From assembly GCF_964275005.1 (NCBI RefSeq), contig NC_092705.1, positions 10,305,912-10,369,911 of the forward strand: DNA of 64,000 nt, read 5' to 3'. The stretch comes from Diadema setosum (lineage: Eukaryota; Echinodermata; Echinoidea; Diadematoida; Diadematidae). Shown one piece after another: positions 1-10,752 of the stretch. The position numbers and the translations under genes are program-made. A model generated the notes under the pieces. The model was not told the origin of the DNA. It did not search any database and was given only the letters and a program-made list of their open reading frames with translations. Positions within the stretch are counted from its first letter, which is position 1. Each line of letters opens with the position of its first letter.

Positions 1-398
1 GATGTCATGTTCACAAACCAATCAGAGAGTTCTTAGTCCATGACATCATTACCTCGGCCAATTTCCATTGTGTCAATATCATTAATTTGTGAAAGCATGT
101 GAAGCTTTAAATTCCCATAACTTTTTATAACTTCTTATTTTTGAATATTTTATTATTGATTAAACTTCAATCATTCTGTTAAGTGTATTCATTTCTGTTT
201 ATTATAGTCTAAGATGTGAAATTGCACTTAAATCATATCAGGGACTAACTGTGTGCTAAACTAAAATTCCTTTGATGCAGCTTTCTGTGAGATACAGGAG
301 CAATGCTATATCAAGTAGTCTGATCCAGGGCTTGCTTTCACCATCCCCAGCGTAATCTTCAGCCTCAGTTTTCAAATTTTCCTTTTCAAGTCTGACAG

Positions 399-3300
399 GA
401 GAGAAGAACGACCGCTCACAACTCACCAGCCTCCTGGCAAGGGACCAGTCAGAGCTGGAACCGCGGAAAATGGCCGACAGTTACGATGAGGTCATGATTC
501 CCCTCTCGGACCCCCAGTACAGGGAGAAGTACATCAACATGTACAATGGTATTCGCATTGGCAGGATTCTGGAGGACATTGATATGTTTGGTGGTAAGAG
601 TGATGACTGGGAAAAATCAACAAGACTGGTGCTGCATTTTTAAAAGTGGGAGGGCCCAGTTTATATTTCTGCTGACATCAGCTGACAAGCAAAAAATAAA
701 AAACAAAACAAAAACAATAGGCCTTACCCACACTTTGCTGCTGCCATTTCATCAGCTCACAAACAAAAATAATCTAATCGGCTTACAAGCGAAAACAAAA
801 AGAGCTTAACTGCAATTTTCTGGTGCCACTTCCTGGGTAAAAAACCCCCAAACCCGCTATATTTATGTATTCCAGTGTATAATGCCAAAAAAGAAAAAAG
901 AAAAAAAAAATAAAACCAGGGAGGTGTTATAGACTGATGGAATGGAGAAAGAAATTCTGGTCTCCTTTGAAGTCCATTTAGTTCGAACTGTTCTAAACTA
1001 TTTTACGTTGGAATACAGAGCTCTTGTAATTTAGCAAAATGTGAAATGTGTTCTTTTCCAAAGTTTGTCTTGGCACTAGTGTGGTGCTGAGCATGACTTC
1101 AAAACATAGAGCAATGTCAGAAATTCCATTATAATGCTGTGAAACCCAATCATGTGTTTGCGTGAATTACGGAAATTTGCCACTCCATCTATAACACCTC
1201 CCTGATGATACCATGCACTGTGGAGAAATTTATATTTTCTTCTCTATGACAGTCTGCCTGAACATCTTCCCAATATTCCTCTACCATTCTCCTTTTGTTG
1301 TCCTTGTTGTTGCATACTGTGCTCTGTGTTGACACAAGTTTGGCTGTGTTACCTGCATACCAAACCCAGCAGGGACGTCAAGGTCTCCCCACTCGTCATT
1401 GTAACCGGTCTCGTCGACAGGATAGGTAAGAACCAGCAATTAGGTACTCAGATCTGAGATTTTATCCCAGAATAACTGATTTCAGTAGTTACACCCCAGC
1501 TCTACTTTGAAAGAGAAAAGTGTTCTCTTAAAAGTCACTACATTTGTTGATTGCATATGCAGCATGAGTTCCCTTTATCTGGGATTTGGAAAAACAGCAA
1601 CTTCCTCAACAGATAAAATGCCCTCAAAACTTAATGAAGACCAAGTGTTTGTACTCTTATTGGCTGTCCATAATGGTATTGTAAAGTGTTGCAACATATC
1701 AAATAATAAAATATATAAAATGCACATTACACATCAAATCATGCTTACTAGTTTACATACAAAATTAGATTAAAAAATGTATGAACTTGGTGAATTACCG
1801 TTTCTATAAAGTTGTAACTTCTTTGAGAACATAATTTCCAGCTGTCATTGGACAGTGGTAAGCAATTAATCAAGCTCATGATTCAATTTAAATGTAGATT
1901 TTGATTTTGTAATATGATCATACAAACTGTACAGTACTGATTTGTCTCAAATGAAGGTTGCTACCTGTAAGAAACAGACACATGTGGTTTGTGTACACTG
2001 TGTATGAACAAAAGAAGCGTAAGGAAATGTATAGTGACACATAAATGTAGAAAACTGAGTGTCGATTAGTGTATTATGATAGAAACTACAATGATAAATT
2101 GCAATGGATGTCACAGTGTATTTTTGATACCTCAAAGGGAGAAAAATTGAATTGTTGGAAAAAAAAAGACAAAGCAAAGAATTTTGTTTCCACATCTTTG
2201 ATGACTATATGTGCGTATATATGTTGATTTTCAGATTTGTGTTCAAATGACATCAAGCCAGATAGGGACTTGCGTCTCTCGGGTCACGTGTCTTGGGTCG
2301 GGAGGACTTCCATTGAAGTCACAATGAACCTTGAACAGGTGAAACTTTGTACACTTTCCTTGAGATTTCATTAACCCATTGGGGACGAGTTGATTTTGCT
2401 ATAACACGCATTTCCCATAGACACTTGCCCGAGCATTCTCGGGACTCATCCCCAACGGGGTAACACTTGTGATTAATGTTCAGATTTTGCACCTTGTTCC
2501 AGTTGCCTTTGATGTAAATCAGTGAAATCAGACAGACAAAATGGTGTAAGTTTCATCAAAAATTGACATATAGTAAGAGAGCCATGAAAATTTGAGTTTC
2601 TCATGGTATAACAAGACAATGATATAAATAGCAGCCACATCTATATCTTCAATTGACGTTCATTCATTTAAATAATGTTTTTGTGTTTTTTACATTTGCC
2701 CATTATACCATGATAGATACAAATTTCAGGCTATATTTTCAGACAGCAATGTGTAAACTATGGAAGTTTCAAGTACCCTATCAAAGTTAATTGTATATGT
2801 TTTTTATGCATGTGTTCATTATAGATCAAACATGTTCATATGACTCAATCTTTTTCTGTTGATCCAGGTAAAGGAGAGCAATTCGTATGACAAGATCTTG
2901 GAAGCCAAAATTGTCAACGTCTCAAGAGACCCTCTCAACAAATCGTAAGTGTGAGCATGAGTAGAAAGTCTGTCAGTGCAAACTGCGGCTGCTTGGGATA
3001 TCATGATTGCTGGGTGTTTTTATGGATACTATCCTCGTAATCAATGTGCTACTTTGACCACGAAAGTTATTTTCAAAATTATTATTAGACCATTAATCCA
3101 AAAAAGTCATTTTCACCAAAATTTGAGATACGAGGTCTTGTCACCCATAGCGACGATTATGCATGCATACATATACAACTAGGATACCATAATATTAGAT
3201 GGTCTGCAATATATGTTCCTGAAAATGCTAAAAAAACACCACTGGGAGCGAGGTGTTTATTGCTGGGTATCATATCTGATGGCATGAGTACATTTGTATA

Positions 3301-6300
3301 GATGAAGTTTCTGTCAATGATGGTCTAATTTGGAGGCATTCCTGTCATGCCAACCAAAGTGTATTAGATATCTTAGAGCCTCACTTTTTGTGGGTCCTCC
3401 CATCTCCATCCCCCAAATTATTTATCACTCAAATGTTTCACTTCTTTTAATTCTCATCAAAAGTATGATTTACCCTGTCTTTTCGATTATTTATGTTAAC
3501 ATCTCTTTCCTTCTATTTACATTGTAGGCCAACATGTATGTATGTACTATTGATTATGTTTGATACAGATAGTAAAAAAATAAATGTGAACTCAAACTTG
3601 AAAGTATTAATACTTGTGAGTCATCATGGCATAGACCCTACCACATTCCGGTTTCATATAGCCAGATTAGGATTTTTTTTTTTCATCTCCATACAGCCAA
3701 ATTCTCTCTTTTCCGCACTTGTGGAAATTTAGTATTCATTAAACTTTACTAGAAAGGAGGTGGAAACATAATTTTATGTGAGTCATATTCTATTCTCTGA
3801 TGATTAGCAAATTAAGTTTTTGCCTGCATGGCACAAGAGCCCAGTACATGTCCACGTAGATCCTACCAAGTTATAGCAGCACTAACACATTATTAACCTG
3901 TTTAAGACTAGTCCCGAGTATACTTGTGCAGGTGTGTATGGAAAATGCGTGTTATAGCAAAATCAAATCATGCTCAATTGGTTAATTGCTGATGTGGCAC
4001 CCTCCAGGGCGGCTTTCGTGAATCCGCTGCTCACCGAGACACCCGAGGAGCAGGATGAGATGGAGGCTGGGAACAACCGCAAGCGTGACAGGCAGGAGCG
4101 GGATCAAGTCTCCCTCCTAAAGAGCGCCCCCACAGCTGAGGAGAGGCAGATTATCCACCGCATATTTGTGGAGTCTCTGCGTTCCAGGTACAGTTTGACT
4201 GGCGTTATTCGAGCCATGTCAAGTTAAGTGATTTAGCCAAATATGGGGAAAACAGTGTTTATGTGTGTATGAGTACAGCGCACTAAGTAGGCTGCCAACC
4301 CAGTGGCAGCTACGTACAATCTATAGGTAGTGTACACTGCAACAGTAGTGAAATTTATGCAAGTCTACTTGAAATCGTAGTCACAAAATTGAAACATTTT
4401 ACTGTCAGATTTAAAACATGTTTCTGTAGGAAATGTCATATTAAGTAAATTATATCAGTTTTGGAGGAGTTTTAATCGTGTGTTGAAATTATTTTTTTTT
4501 CTTGGTCTTCAATGCGTGGAGGCATCCAAAAAATAGAGAAGTTGAGGTAAGATAGAGCTGGATAATGGCGGCCAAACTGTACCTGATGTGGTAGACATCA
4601 AGATGGTTTATTTCTTTTTCCTCATATGGAAAAATTCCTGCTGTATTAAAGATCTTGCTTGTGTAGTTTTGTGTGCACACCTGAGCTGAATGACCAGCTT
4701 TATGTGAGCTGTTATGACCGTCTTTTATGTGAGCTGTTATGACCATTTGGAGTGTTTTCTGCATTACTTTGTCATCTGTCATGCAAGTGTATTTATAAAC
4801 TTCTTCACATTTCAATCTACTGGAAAACTGAAGACCTAACATGGGGGGCATTATCAGTGGTGCAGAGACTCCAAATCTCCCGTTTTCGACGGGAGATCTC
4901 CCGCCGAAAACCCATTTTTGCAAAATCTCCCGTTCTCCCGCTTGAGATTTAATTTCTCCCGCCCTGGCTCTGTGTCTCCCGTTGGAAGGGATTTCTTACT
5001 TATTGCTATTGTATGTTGAAAAAATAAGCCTTAGATAGCACCAGGGAGCATGTAGACCCTAGGAACTTCGCACACATCAACTTGGAGTCTCCCGTTTGCT
5101 AGGGGTTTCAGGCGGGAGAATCTCCAGATCAGAAGGTGCTTTGGGTTGGAGTCTCTGGTGGTGGAGAGGGGATCATAGTTTGTCCAAATGGTTGTGATGC
5201 CCCATGATGGGACCCCAAGGATTGGCTCAGATACCCCAAATTTGCTCACTTGTATAATTTTGTATATTTCAATCTTCTTGAAAACTGGGGCGTGATTTTG
5301 ACCAAACTTGGCAGAAATCATCAGTGGGAGAGGAGATCATAGTTACCGAAAAATGTGCCTATTTTTTTTGTCAGCTCATGGATAAGCTCTATGCCATGGA
5401 ATTTATCTTAACTTCTGCACCATTTGTGACTAAAATGTTTACTCAGCTATGGATTTGATGATTTTGATTGGTCAGGTCATCCACATTTTCCCAGCGTGTT
5501 AAGCCCGATGATGCTGTGTGGATGGAAGACACAAAGCTCAAGAACGTCATCATTTGCTTTCCACAGGTACTAGTGTTTGTCTCCAAGAGACAAGTGGTAA
5601 TATGGCTGTACATTTGTATATAGTTTGATGGCTGTCAAAATGGCCAGACATTAAAAGCTTGAAAGACTCATTTCTTGTTATCCTTGCAAGATTTCAAAAC
5701 AGGAATTGCATGCTATGATAGTCCCTCCATGTGTGTCATCTATAATTAGCCTTTTGGGGAGGAGAAATATGTAATCTTGATTATATATTCATTCTCATGT
5801 TGATTGCACATTTATTTTCATATTTGTAAGCTTGTTCTTTAACACAAGACTGAGAGTTGCGTGCAAGATTTCCAGCCGCTTCGAGGCCCTGCATTCAGCA
5901 GTAATTATGTAATGCTTGATAGGTCATATACTGGTAGTTAAAGTTCCTCCCTATTTTTTTTCCAAATCGTGGGTTCATTTGTGGTTGATATCTTGCGCAA
6001 TTCAAGTTTTGTTCATCGCTTATCCACAAGGTGTCTTTTATATCATCATCACATTAGAAGGGAAGATGATTATTATGTCCAGGATGTTGTAATCTTAAAA
6101 TATTTTGATGAAACCTTGTAGGTATCTAATATCTATGTAATGCTTGCCTCCCTTGTTTTGTTAAAAGGAGCGGAATTTGTACAACAAGATCTTTGGAGGA
6201 TTCTTGATGAGACAGGCTCTTGAGCTGAGTTTTGCCAATGCAGTTCTTCACTGGTAAGACCTGTCATCTTCTTTCTCCTAACCTTCCATATTTCCCCCCC

Positions 6301-9300
6301 CCCCCCCACACACACATCACATCCCCATTATACTCTCCTCTTTCTCATTCTCTCCTCCTCTTTCCCTTCTCATTCTCCCCATTTCCTTTTTTCTTCCTCC
6401 TCCTTTTCATTCCTTCCTCTCCCTTATTTCTCATCTCCTTATGCCCCAGTCACATAGACATCCCGGATCACCCCGGACCACCCCGGATCTGATCCGGGGA
6501 GAGATCCGTGTTGACACCGGGAGGCCAACATGGCAACTTTTGGAAGTCAAAAACATCCGGCGTCATCCAGGGAATGCCGTGTGGGCAGAGCAATCCGGGG
6601 TGGTCTGTGTGGCTGCCGTGTAGATGCCGTGTAGCTGCCGTGTTGATCCGTGCAGATGCCGTGTTTGTCCGTGTAGACACCGCGCTCTTCCGGCCTTATC
6701 CGTGTAGCTGCCGTGTTGATACTGTGTGTATAAATCCTGGATCTCCCTGGATCTCCCCAGACGTCCCCGGATTTTCCCAGATCACCGTGTAGATCCTTGA
6801 GCATCCGTGTTTATATGTGACTGGGGCAAAAAACTGAGATGAAATTGTATTCTCAGATTCCACATAGGTGCTCTTGCAGTAGTGTGTGTGCAGTTAAAAT
6901 GTCAGTCGAGTAATTTATAGACAGTTGCTGTGGGAAAGACCAAATTGATCAAACAACGTGAACATTTCATGCTTCATTTTCATTCTATTAATTGCATTTT
7001 ATCAGCACTATTTGAACAACCTCCGCCAAGCTTTTTTTTTCTTTTTCTTTTTTTGCGAGTGTGGTTCAATTCCAGTGAAACAGAACCAATGAAGGAAAAA
7101 AACTGTACTTCATAGGTAATAATGTTGTCATACAGTGGTGCCATGCTTTGACATAACTTTCATGTTACATGCTTCAAATTTCAAGACAAAGGAGTGTACA
7201 GTGCAGCAGGCACTTAAAAAGAAATGTTGGATACAGAGTCAATTTACTAAATGAATCTCACTGAGTTCAGACACTCAGATACATGTTACTTACAGCTTGA
7301 GTCTCATTATCTTTTCACAGTCACTGTAGAATCCACATGAAGGCCATCGATGACATCTTGTTCCGAAAACCAGTTGAAGTTGGCTCATTCCTCTTCTTCC
7401 TGTCAGAGGTTAGTCTTTATCCCAGACGTTCAACTTCCAGTGGTACAGATGTATGTTGGTGTCCTTGGAAAGAAGTGAAGTTAAAAGCTACTGTGTGTGT
7501 GTCTGTGCTTTTCTCATTTCGTCTGGATACAGTGGCAGGAATTTGTAGAGCGTCATTTGTGTCAAGTCTACATTAGGTCTCATGATCACAAGTAAAATGT
7601 TGGTCTCCTTTTTTTTTTCTGGAAGAATGAATTCCTCTCGACTGTTTGCATTAATACAGTCACATATGATAAATCCCTATTCTTGCAAGCTTTAGTGCTT
7701 CATACTTATGACATCTACATGTATAGTTATGTCCCTGGGGAGATAACCACATTCTTATCAGTACTATGTATGATCCAGAGTATTTTGGTACCTATGTTAA
7801 GCTGTTCAAAAGAAAATTCAGGTCAAATTCAGATGTATGGCATAGAAAGTAAAGGTAAGGGAAATTGATTTAGTACGACAATATATCCTAAATACGGAAA
7901 CAAGAAAACATGCAGACATTTTATTTCACCAGACTGTGTGTTGAGTGAGGACATGAAAAGGTGGGAATCCTTCATAGTGATAACTTTTTCCCATGATGAT
8001 AATGAAAACCTGCAATAGCTTACCATGGTAGATACTGATACAAGGATACAAGGATCTTTATTGTCTGTTAAAAAATGAATACAGAAATTTGCTTTTCACT
8101 GGCATAACAAGAAAGAAAAACAACAACAACATACATTATAGTTGCAACTGATTGACAAATTGCCCTACATCGACGTAAATAAGCACTGAATTGATCAGTG
8201 TTTTAGTAGTAGCCATGATAAAAAAAGTCATGGGCGTACATACTCGAGCAGGATTTGAACCTACGACCTCCTGATCACCGGACAGGCGTCATCTCCACTA
8301 GACCACCGAGCTTTCGCCCGAAAGCTAGTGTTGGTTCTATGCAGCGGGTACTGCTTTGTTATTCAAATTCATGGTTTTCTTCCGTCGAGATGTTTTCATT
8401 GCAACTGATTGACAAATTGCCCTACATCGACGTAAATAAGCACTGAATTGATCAGTGTTTTAGTAGTAGCCATGATAAAAAAAGTCATGGGCGTACATAC
8501 TCGAGCAGGATTTGAACCTACGACCTCCTGATCACCGGACAGGCGTCATCTCCACTAGACCACCGCGCTTTTGCCCGAAAGCTAGTGTTGGTTCTAATCC
8601 TTATAGCATGCAGCGGGTACTGCTTTGTTATTCAAATTCATGGTTTTCTTCCGTCGAGATGTTTTCATTGCAAACTGATTGACAAATTGCCCTACATCGA
8701 CGTAAATAAGCACTGAATTGATCAGTGTTTTAGTAGTAGCCATGATAAAAAAATCATGGGCAATAAAAAGCACCTGTCCAGTAAAAAAGTTTACACCAAC
8801 ATTTAACAAACAATTAACAATTGACTTATGACTAATCCTTCATAAGATCTTGTACAACACTGTGATATACATGAAATACAATAACAAACAGCATGAATAG
8901 GAAACATACAGATGTTGTTGCTTTTTGTCAAAGATTGCATACACAGAGGGATGCTACATGCAGATCAGAGTTCATGCGGAGGTGGTTGATCCCGTGACCG
9001 GTCAGCGCGATACGACCAACGTGTTCCACTTCACCATTGCCGCTGACCGGCCCGTCATGCAGGTGTGGCCAAAGACATATGGAGGTGAGATCAATTAAAA
9101 TGGTAATCAATTCTAAGGTTCACGGTTTAGCAGATTATCGATGAAGCTGGGGTCCATATTTTTTTTTTTTCACGTTTTCATCTTCTTGGAAATGCATGGT
9201 CAAATTTTCACCAAATATGGCAGGTATTTTCTCTGGGATGATAGAATAAACATTTGCATATTTTTACCTCCAGTCACCATGCCCCACTTGGTGACCCCCA

Positions 9301-9699
9301 GGGGACCGAGAAACCTTAAATTAGATAGAAATACTCAGAGTAGATTAAGTGTGCATTAGTGATTGTACATTCATATTTGTTCATGGCAGACCCAGGGGTG
9401 GCCACTTTGAGGCTGGGTCCAAATTAGAGCCATTTTTCACGCTTTTATAGTCGTTTTGAAAATGCACAGTCAAATTTTCTACAAACTTGGCAGGTATTAT
9501 TGCCAGTGTGATAGAATATATAGAAATAGACAGCACATTGTCCAGTGTTACACATTGAGTTGTGCATCCAGTTAAACAAAAATGTCTGAAAATCATATTT
9601 CCTCCAGAATCCATGCTCTACCTGGACGGACGGAGGAGGTTTCTGGAGTACAAGCAAATCAACGGAGTGACGGACACCACTGAGCCAAATCTAGACTAG
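399..9699 (+). CDS. ACOT9: ACOT9, mitochondrial acyl-CoA thioesterase (3' ten exons; 5' end outside window)
   Basis: Exons by splice signal and continuous frame: 399-593, 1339-1425, 2235-2338, 2868-2944, 4008-4187, 5476-5566, 6168-6253, 7321-7408, 8934-9084, 9608-9699 (TAG). The joined frame gives about 382 residues, compared with about 440 in vertebrate ACOT9, so the mitochondrial targeting peptide and first exon(s) are upstream of the window. The family hydrolyses acyl-CoAs to free acid plus CoA in the mitochondrial matrix and has two hotdog domains. The first is seen around LSGHVSWVGRTSIEV (exon 3) and AAFVNPLL (exon 5). The second is around ERNLYNKIFGGFLMRQA (exon 7), DDILFRKPVEVGS (exon 8) and TTNVFHFT (exon 9). 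The end ESMLYLDG is typical of ACOT9. All exon phases agree, each intron is GT-AG, and no frameshift or internal stop is seen. Exon 9 has a weak pyrimidine tract before its AG. Introns carry several MITEs and a SINE array. Confidence 0.95.
917..1204. mobile_element. hAT-like MITE in ACOT9 intron 1
   Basis: The 288-bp segment starts CAGGGAGGTGTTATAGA and ends with its reverse complement, so the terminal inverted repeats are at least 17 bp, with further weaker pairing inward. Termini of the form CAGGG are common in hAT elements, which give 8-bp target duplications. The flanks here (AATAAAAC and ATGATACC) match only partly, so the duplication is not convincing. There is no coding capacity, and the element is non-autonomous. 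Confidence 0.7.
2371..2463 (-). mobile_element. ~92-bp palindromic MITE, copy 1
   Basis: The two ends are TTAACCCATTGGGGACGAGT and the near reverse complement ACTCATCCCCAACGGGGTAA. An internal smaller palindrome surrounds CCCGAG/CTCGGG, and the core contains TATAACACGCATTTCCCATA. It matches two other copies in this window (3893-3985 and 48099-48190), which lie in the opposite orientation. It sits in ACOT9 intron 3. Confidence 0.8.
3085..3157 (+). repeat. Solo end of a foldback/MITE family also present at 52238
   Basis: About 70 bp here (containing ATTTGAGATACGAGGTCTTG and CACCCATAGCGACGA) match the right end of the element at 52238-52486. No matching left end is visible nearby, so this is a truncated copy or a related family with the same terminus. 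It lies in ACOT9 intron 4. Confidence 0.6.
3893..3985 (+). mobile_element. ~92-bp palindromic MITE, copy 2
   Basis: This copy shares GTCCCGAGTATACT, ATGCGTGTTATAGCAAAATC and the terminal TTAACC/GGTTAA with the copies at 2371 and 48099. Its right end is 23 bp before the first base of ACOT9 exon 5 (4008), so the element occupies the region expected to hold the branch point of that intron. Confidence 0.75.
4863..5157. mobile_element. CAGAGACTCC MITE, copy 1, with perfect 6-bp target duplication
   Basis: The 295-bp element begins CAGAGACTCCAA and ends TTGGAGTCTCTG. The same 6 bases, GTGGTG, lie immediately outside both ends (4857-4862 and 5158-5163). The interior carries repeated 'ctcccg' words and has no ORF of note. 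A second copy with the same ends is at 45813-46116. It lies in ACOT9 intron 5. Confidence 0.85.
5180..5340. repeat. Fragment of a dispersed 'CAAACTTGGCA' repeat family
   Basis: The words TTCTTGAAAACTGGGG, TTTGACCAAACTTGGCAG and a following 'atcatcagtggga' recur in diverged form at 9141-9360 and 9378-9530. The style also resembles the interior of the larger element at 39495-40750. No ends can be set here. Confidence 0.4.
6290..6440 (+). repeat. Pyrimidine-rich low-complexity tract
   Basis: A run of C's around 6294 is followed by about 130 bases of C/T-rich sequence in ACOT9 intron 7. It directly abuts the MITE that begins at 6442. Open frames here are composition artefacts. Confidence 0.8.
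6442..6828. mobile_element. 387-bp MITE with 15-bp TIRs and internal CCGTGTAG repeats
   Basis: The ends are TGCCCCAGTCACATA and TATGTGACTGGGGCA, a perfect 15-bp inverted repeat. The interior is GC-rich compared with its surroundings and carries many short head-to-tail units of the form GATCCGTGTAGATGCCGTGT, plus CCGGATCNCCCCGG-like words near the left end. No target duplication is obvious and no transposase is present. The superfamily is unassigned. Confidence 0.8.
8232..8319 (-). other. tRNA-like head of SINE, unit 1 (Pol III A and B boxes)
   Basis: On the minus strand there is an A-box-like TGGTCTAGTGG and a B-box-like GGTTCAAATCC, with a pairable T-stem GTAGG/CCTGC and a partly pairable acceptor stem. 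The anticodon loop would be CCGGTGA, without the usual T at position 33, and the outer stem is displaced. It is therefore a SINE promoter head, not a functional tRNA gene. A second copy is at 8489-8576. Confidence 0.65.
8489..8576 (-). other. tRNA-like head of SINE, unit 2
   Basis: Nearly identical to the head at 8232-8319, with the same A-box and B-box words. Differences include GCGCGG for GCTCGG near the 5' end of the head. Confidence 0.65.
9141..9530. repeat. Two tandem diverged copies of the 'CAAATTTTC...TTGGCAGG' repeat in ACOT9 intron 9
   Basis: Copies at about 9141-9360 and 9378-9530 share 'gctgggtcc', 'aaaatgca.agtcaaattttc', 'ttggcaggta' and 'gatagaata'. They also relate to 5180-5340. 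There is no coding content. Confidence 0.5.
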
Positions 9700-10099
9700 A
9701 CCACCACAACTCTGTCTGTTGAGTAGCTTGACAGAACAATTCCAGCCTGTGTGTCTGTGTATGAATGCACCAATGTGTGTTTCTTTGCACCTGTGGGTTG
9801 CAGGGCAAACTATTGGAAACAGCAGTAACTATTGTCCTGGTAAGCTTTGCTAGTGTCGGTTCAAACTGACTCGTGATTATCATGCTGGGGGTATATCAAC
9901 ATAAGCACTGCTGCACTATTTATTGGCAAGTACTGGTTAACATTGTAATTTAAGGAGTTACAAATGATAAGCATGTCTCTTGCAATCTTTCAAATGTTGG
10001 TAAAGTTGCATTTTACGGTAGAAAGTTGTCAGCCTTAGCACTTTTATTCTTCCGTGAACTGTGCATAAATAATGACTGGTACTGTGCATAAATGACTGG

Positions 10100-10126
10100 T
10101 ACAGTGCTGATCACATCAAACTTACC
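10100..10126 (-). repeat. 27-bp block repeated at 26567-26593
   Basis: On the minus strand this reads GGTAAGTTTGATGTGATCAG then CACTGTA. The plus strand at 26567 has the same 27 bases with one change. Both copies are preceded by sequence rich in ACGCATA/GCG words. Probably the conserved edge of a dispersed repeat. Confidence 0.5.
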
Positions 10127-10494
10127 ACACGTTACCAATGAAACTCGTTGATAAACGTCTACTTTTTGCGTATGCGTTTCGTCACATGCGTTTGGACCGT
10201 GTACCCCTAATACAGCAAAATATTCCCCTCCCATTCAGTATTGTGAAATTATTATCTCTTATTATTATCTCTACTTGTGTTGGCGCCCGTGCACACACCG
10301 CAATGCGATTCATATCAGGCTGCACCATGATATTGACTCAAACTGAAAGAGCATGTGATAACTGACCGTGAATTGAAGAAAAGAAGAAAACGTGTTCTTT
10401 TAGTTTATTTAGGTGTCACTGATAAGGGGTGACGAATTGATGGGATGGATTGATAGGCCCCATCTAACTAAATCATGTATACGACTAGAAATTC

Positions 10495-10500
10495 AATAAA
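10495..10500 (+). terminator. Candidate ACOT9 polyadenylation signal
   Basis: The canonical AATAAA lies about 800 bases after the ACOT9 stop codon and before the transposon-rich block. No earlier canonical hexamer was noticed on the plus strand after 9699. Position and hexamer only; usage is inferred. Confidence 0.35.
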
Positions 10501-10752
10501 CGGCTATTATAAGTAGCATATGCGTCAGAGAAGCGAGGTGTTAAATGGAATTGCTATCGATTGAATAATGACTATTAAGATAATGATGAATATTTTCTAA
10601 AGAAGTTACGTTTTAAGCTGAAAACTTATAGACCCTTGCATGATACAATAAGATCTGTCTCTACAGGAGTGGGGCTGACCATGTTACAAATACCAATATT
10701 AGGTATTAAGAAACCAGATGAGAAGAAAAAAATGCCATCGGCCTAGGGTGAG

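Larger units (their letters stand above)
8144..8762 (-). repeat. Tandem array of a tRNA-derived SINE (two full units, one partial)
   Basis: Units start at 8144, 8401 and 8670 (lengths 257, 269 and about 93). Each full unit reads on the minus strand as a tRNA-like head followed by a body ending AATTTGTCAATCAGTTGC. The third unit stops before its tRNA head. Differences between units are few, including a small insertion near 8600, so the duplication is recent. It sits in ACOT9 intron 8, immediately 5' of exon 9. Confidence 0.75.

Noticed and set aside
8232..8319. Functional tRNA gene
   Set aside because: The acceptor stem is displaced, position 33 is not T, and the sequence is repeated in a longer unit; it is a SINE head.
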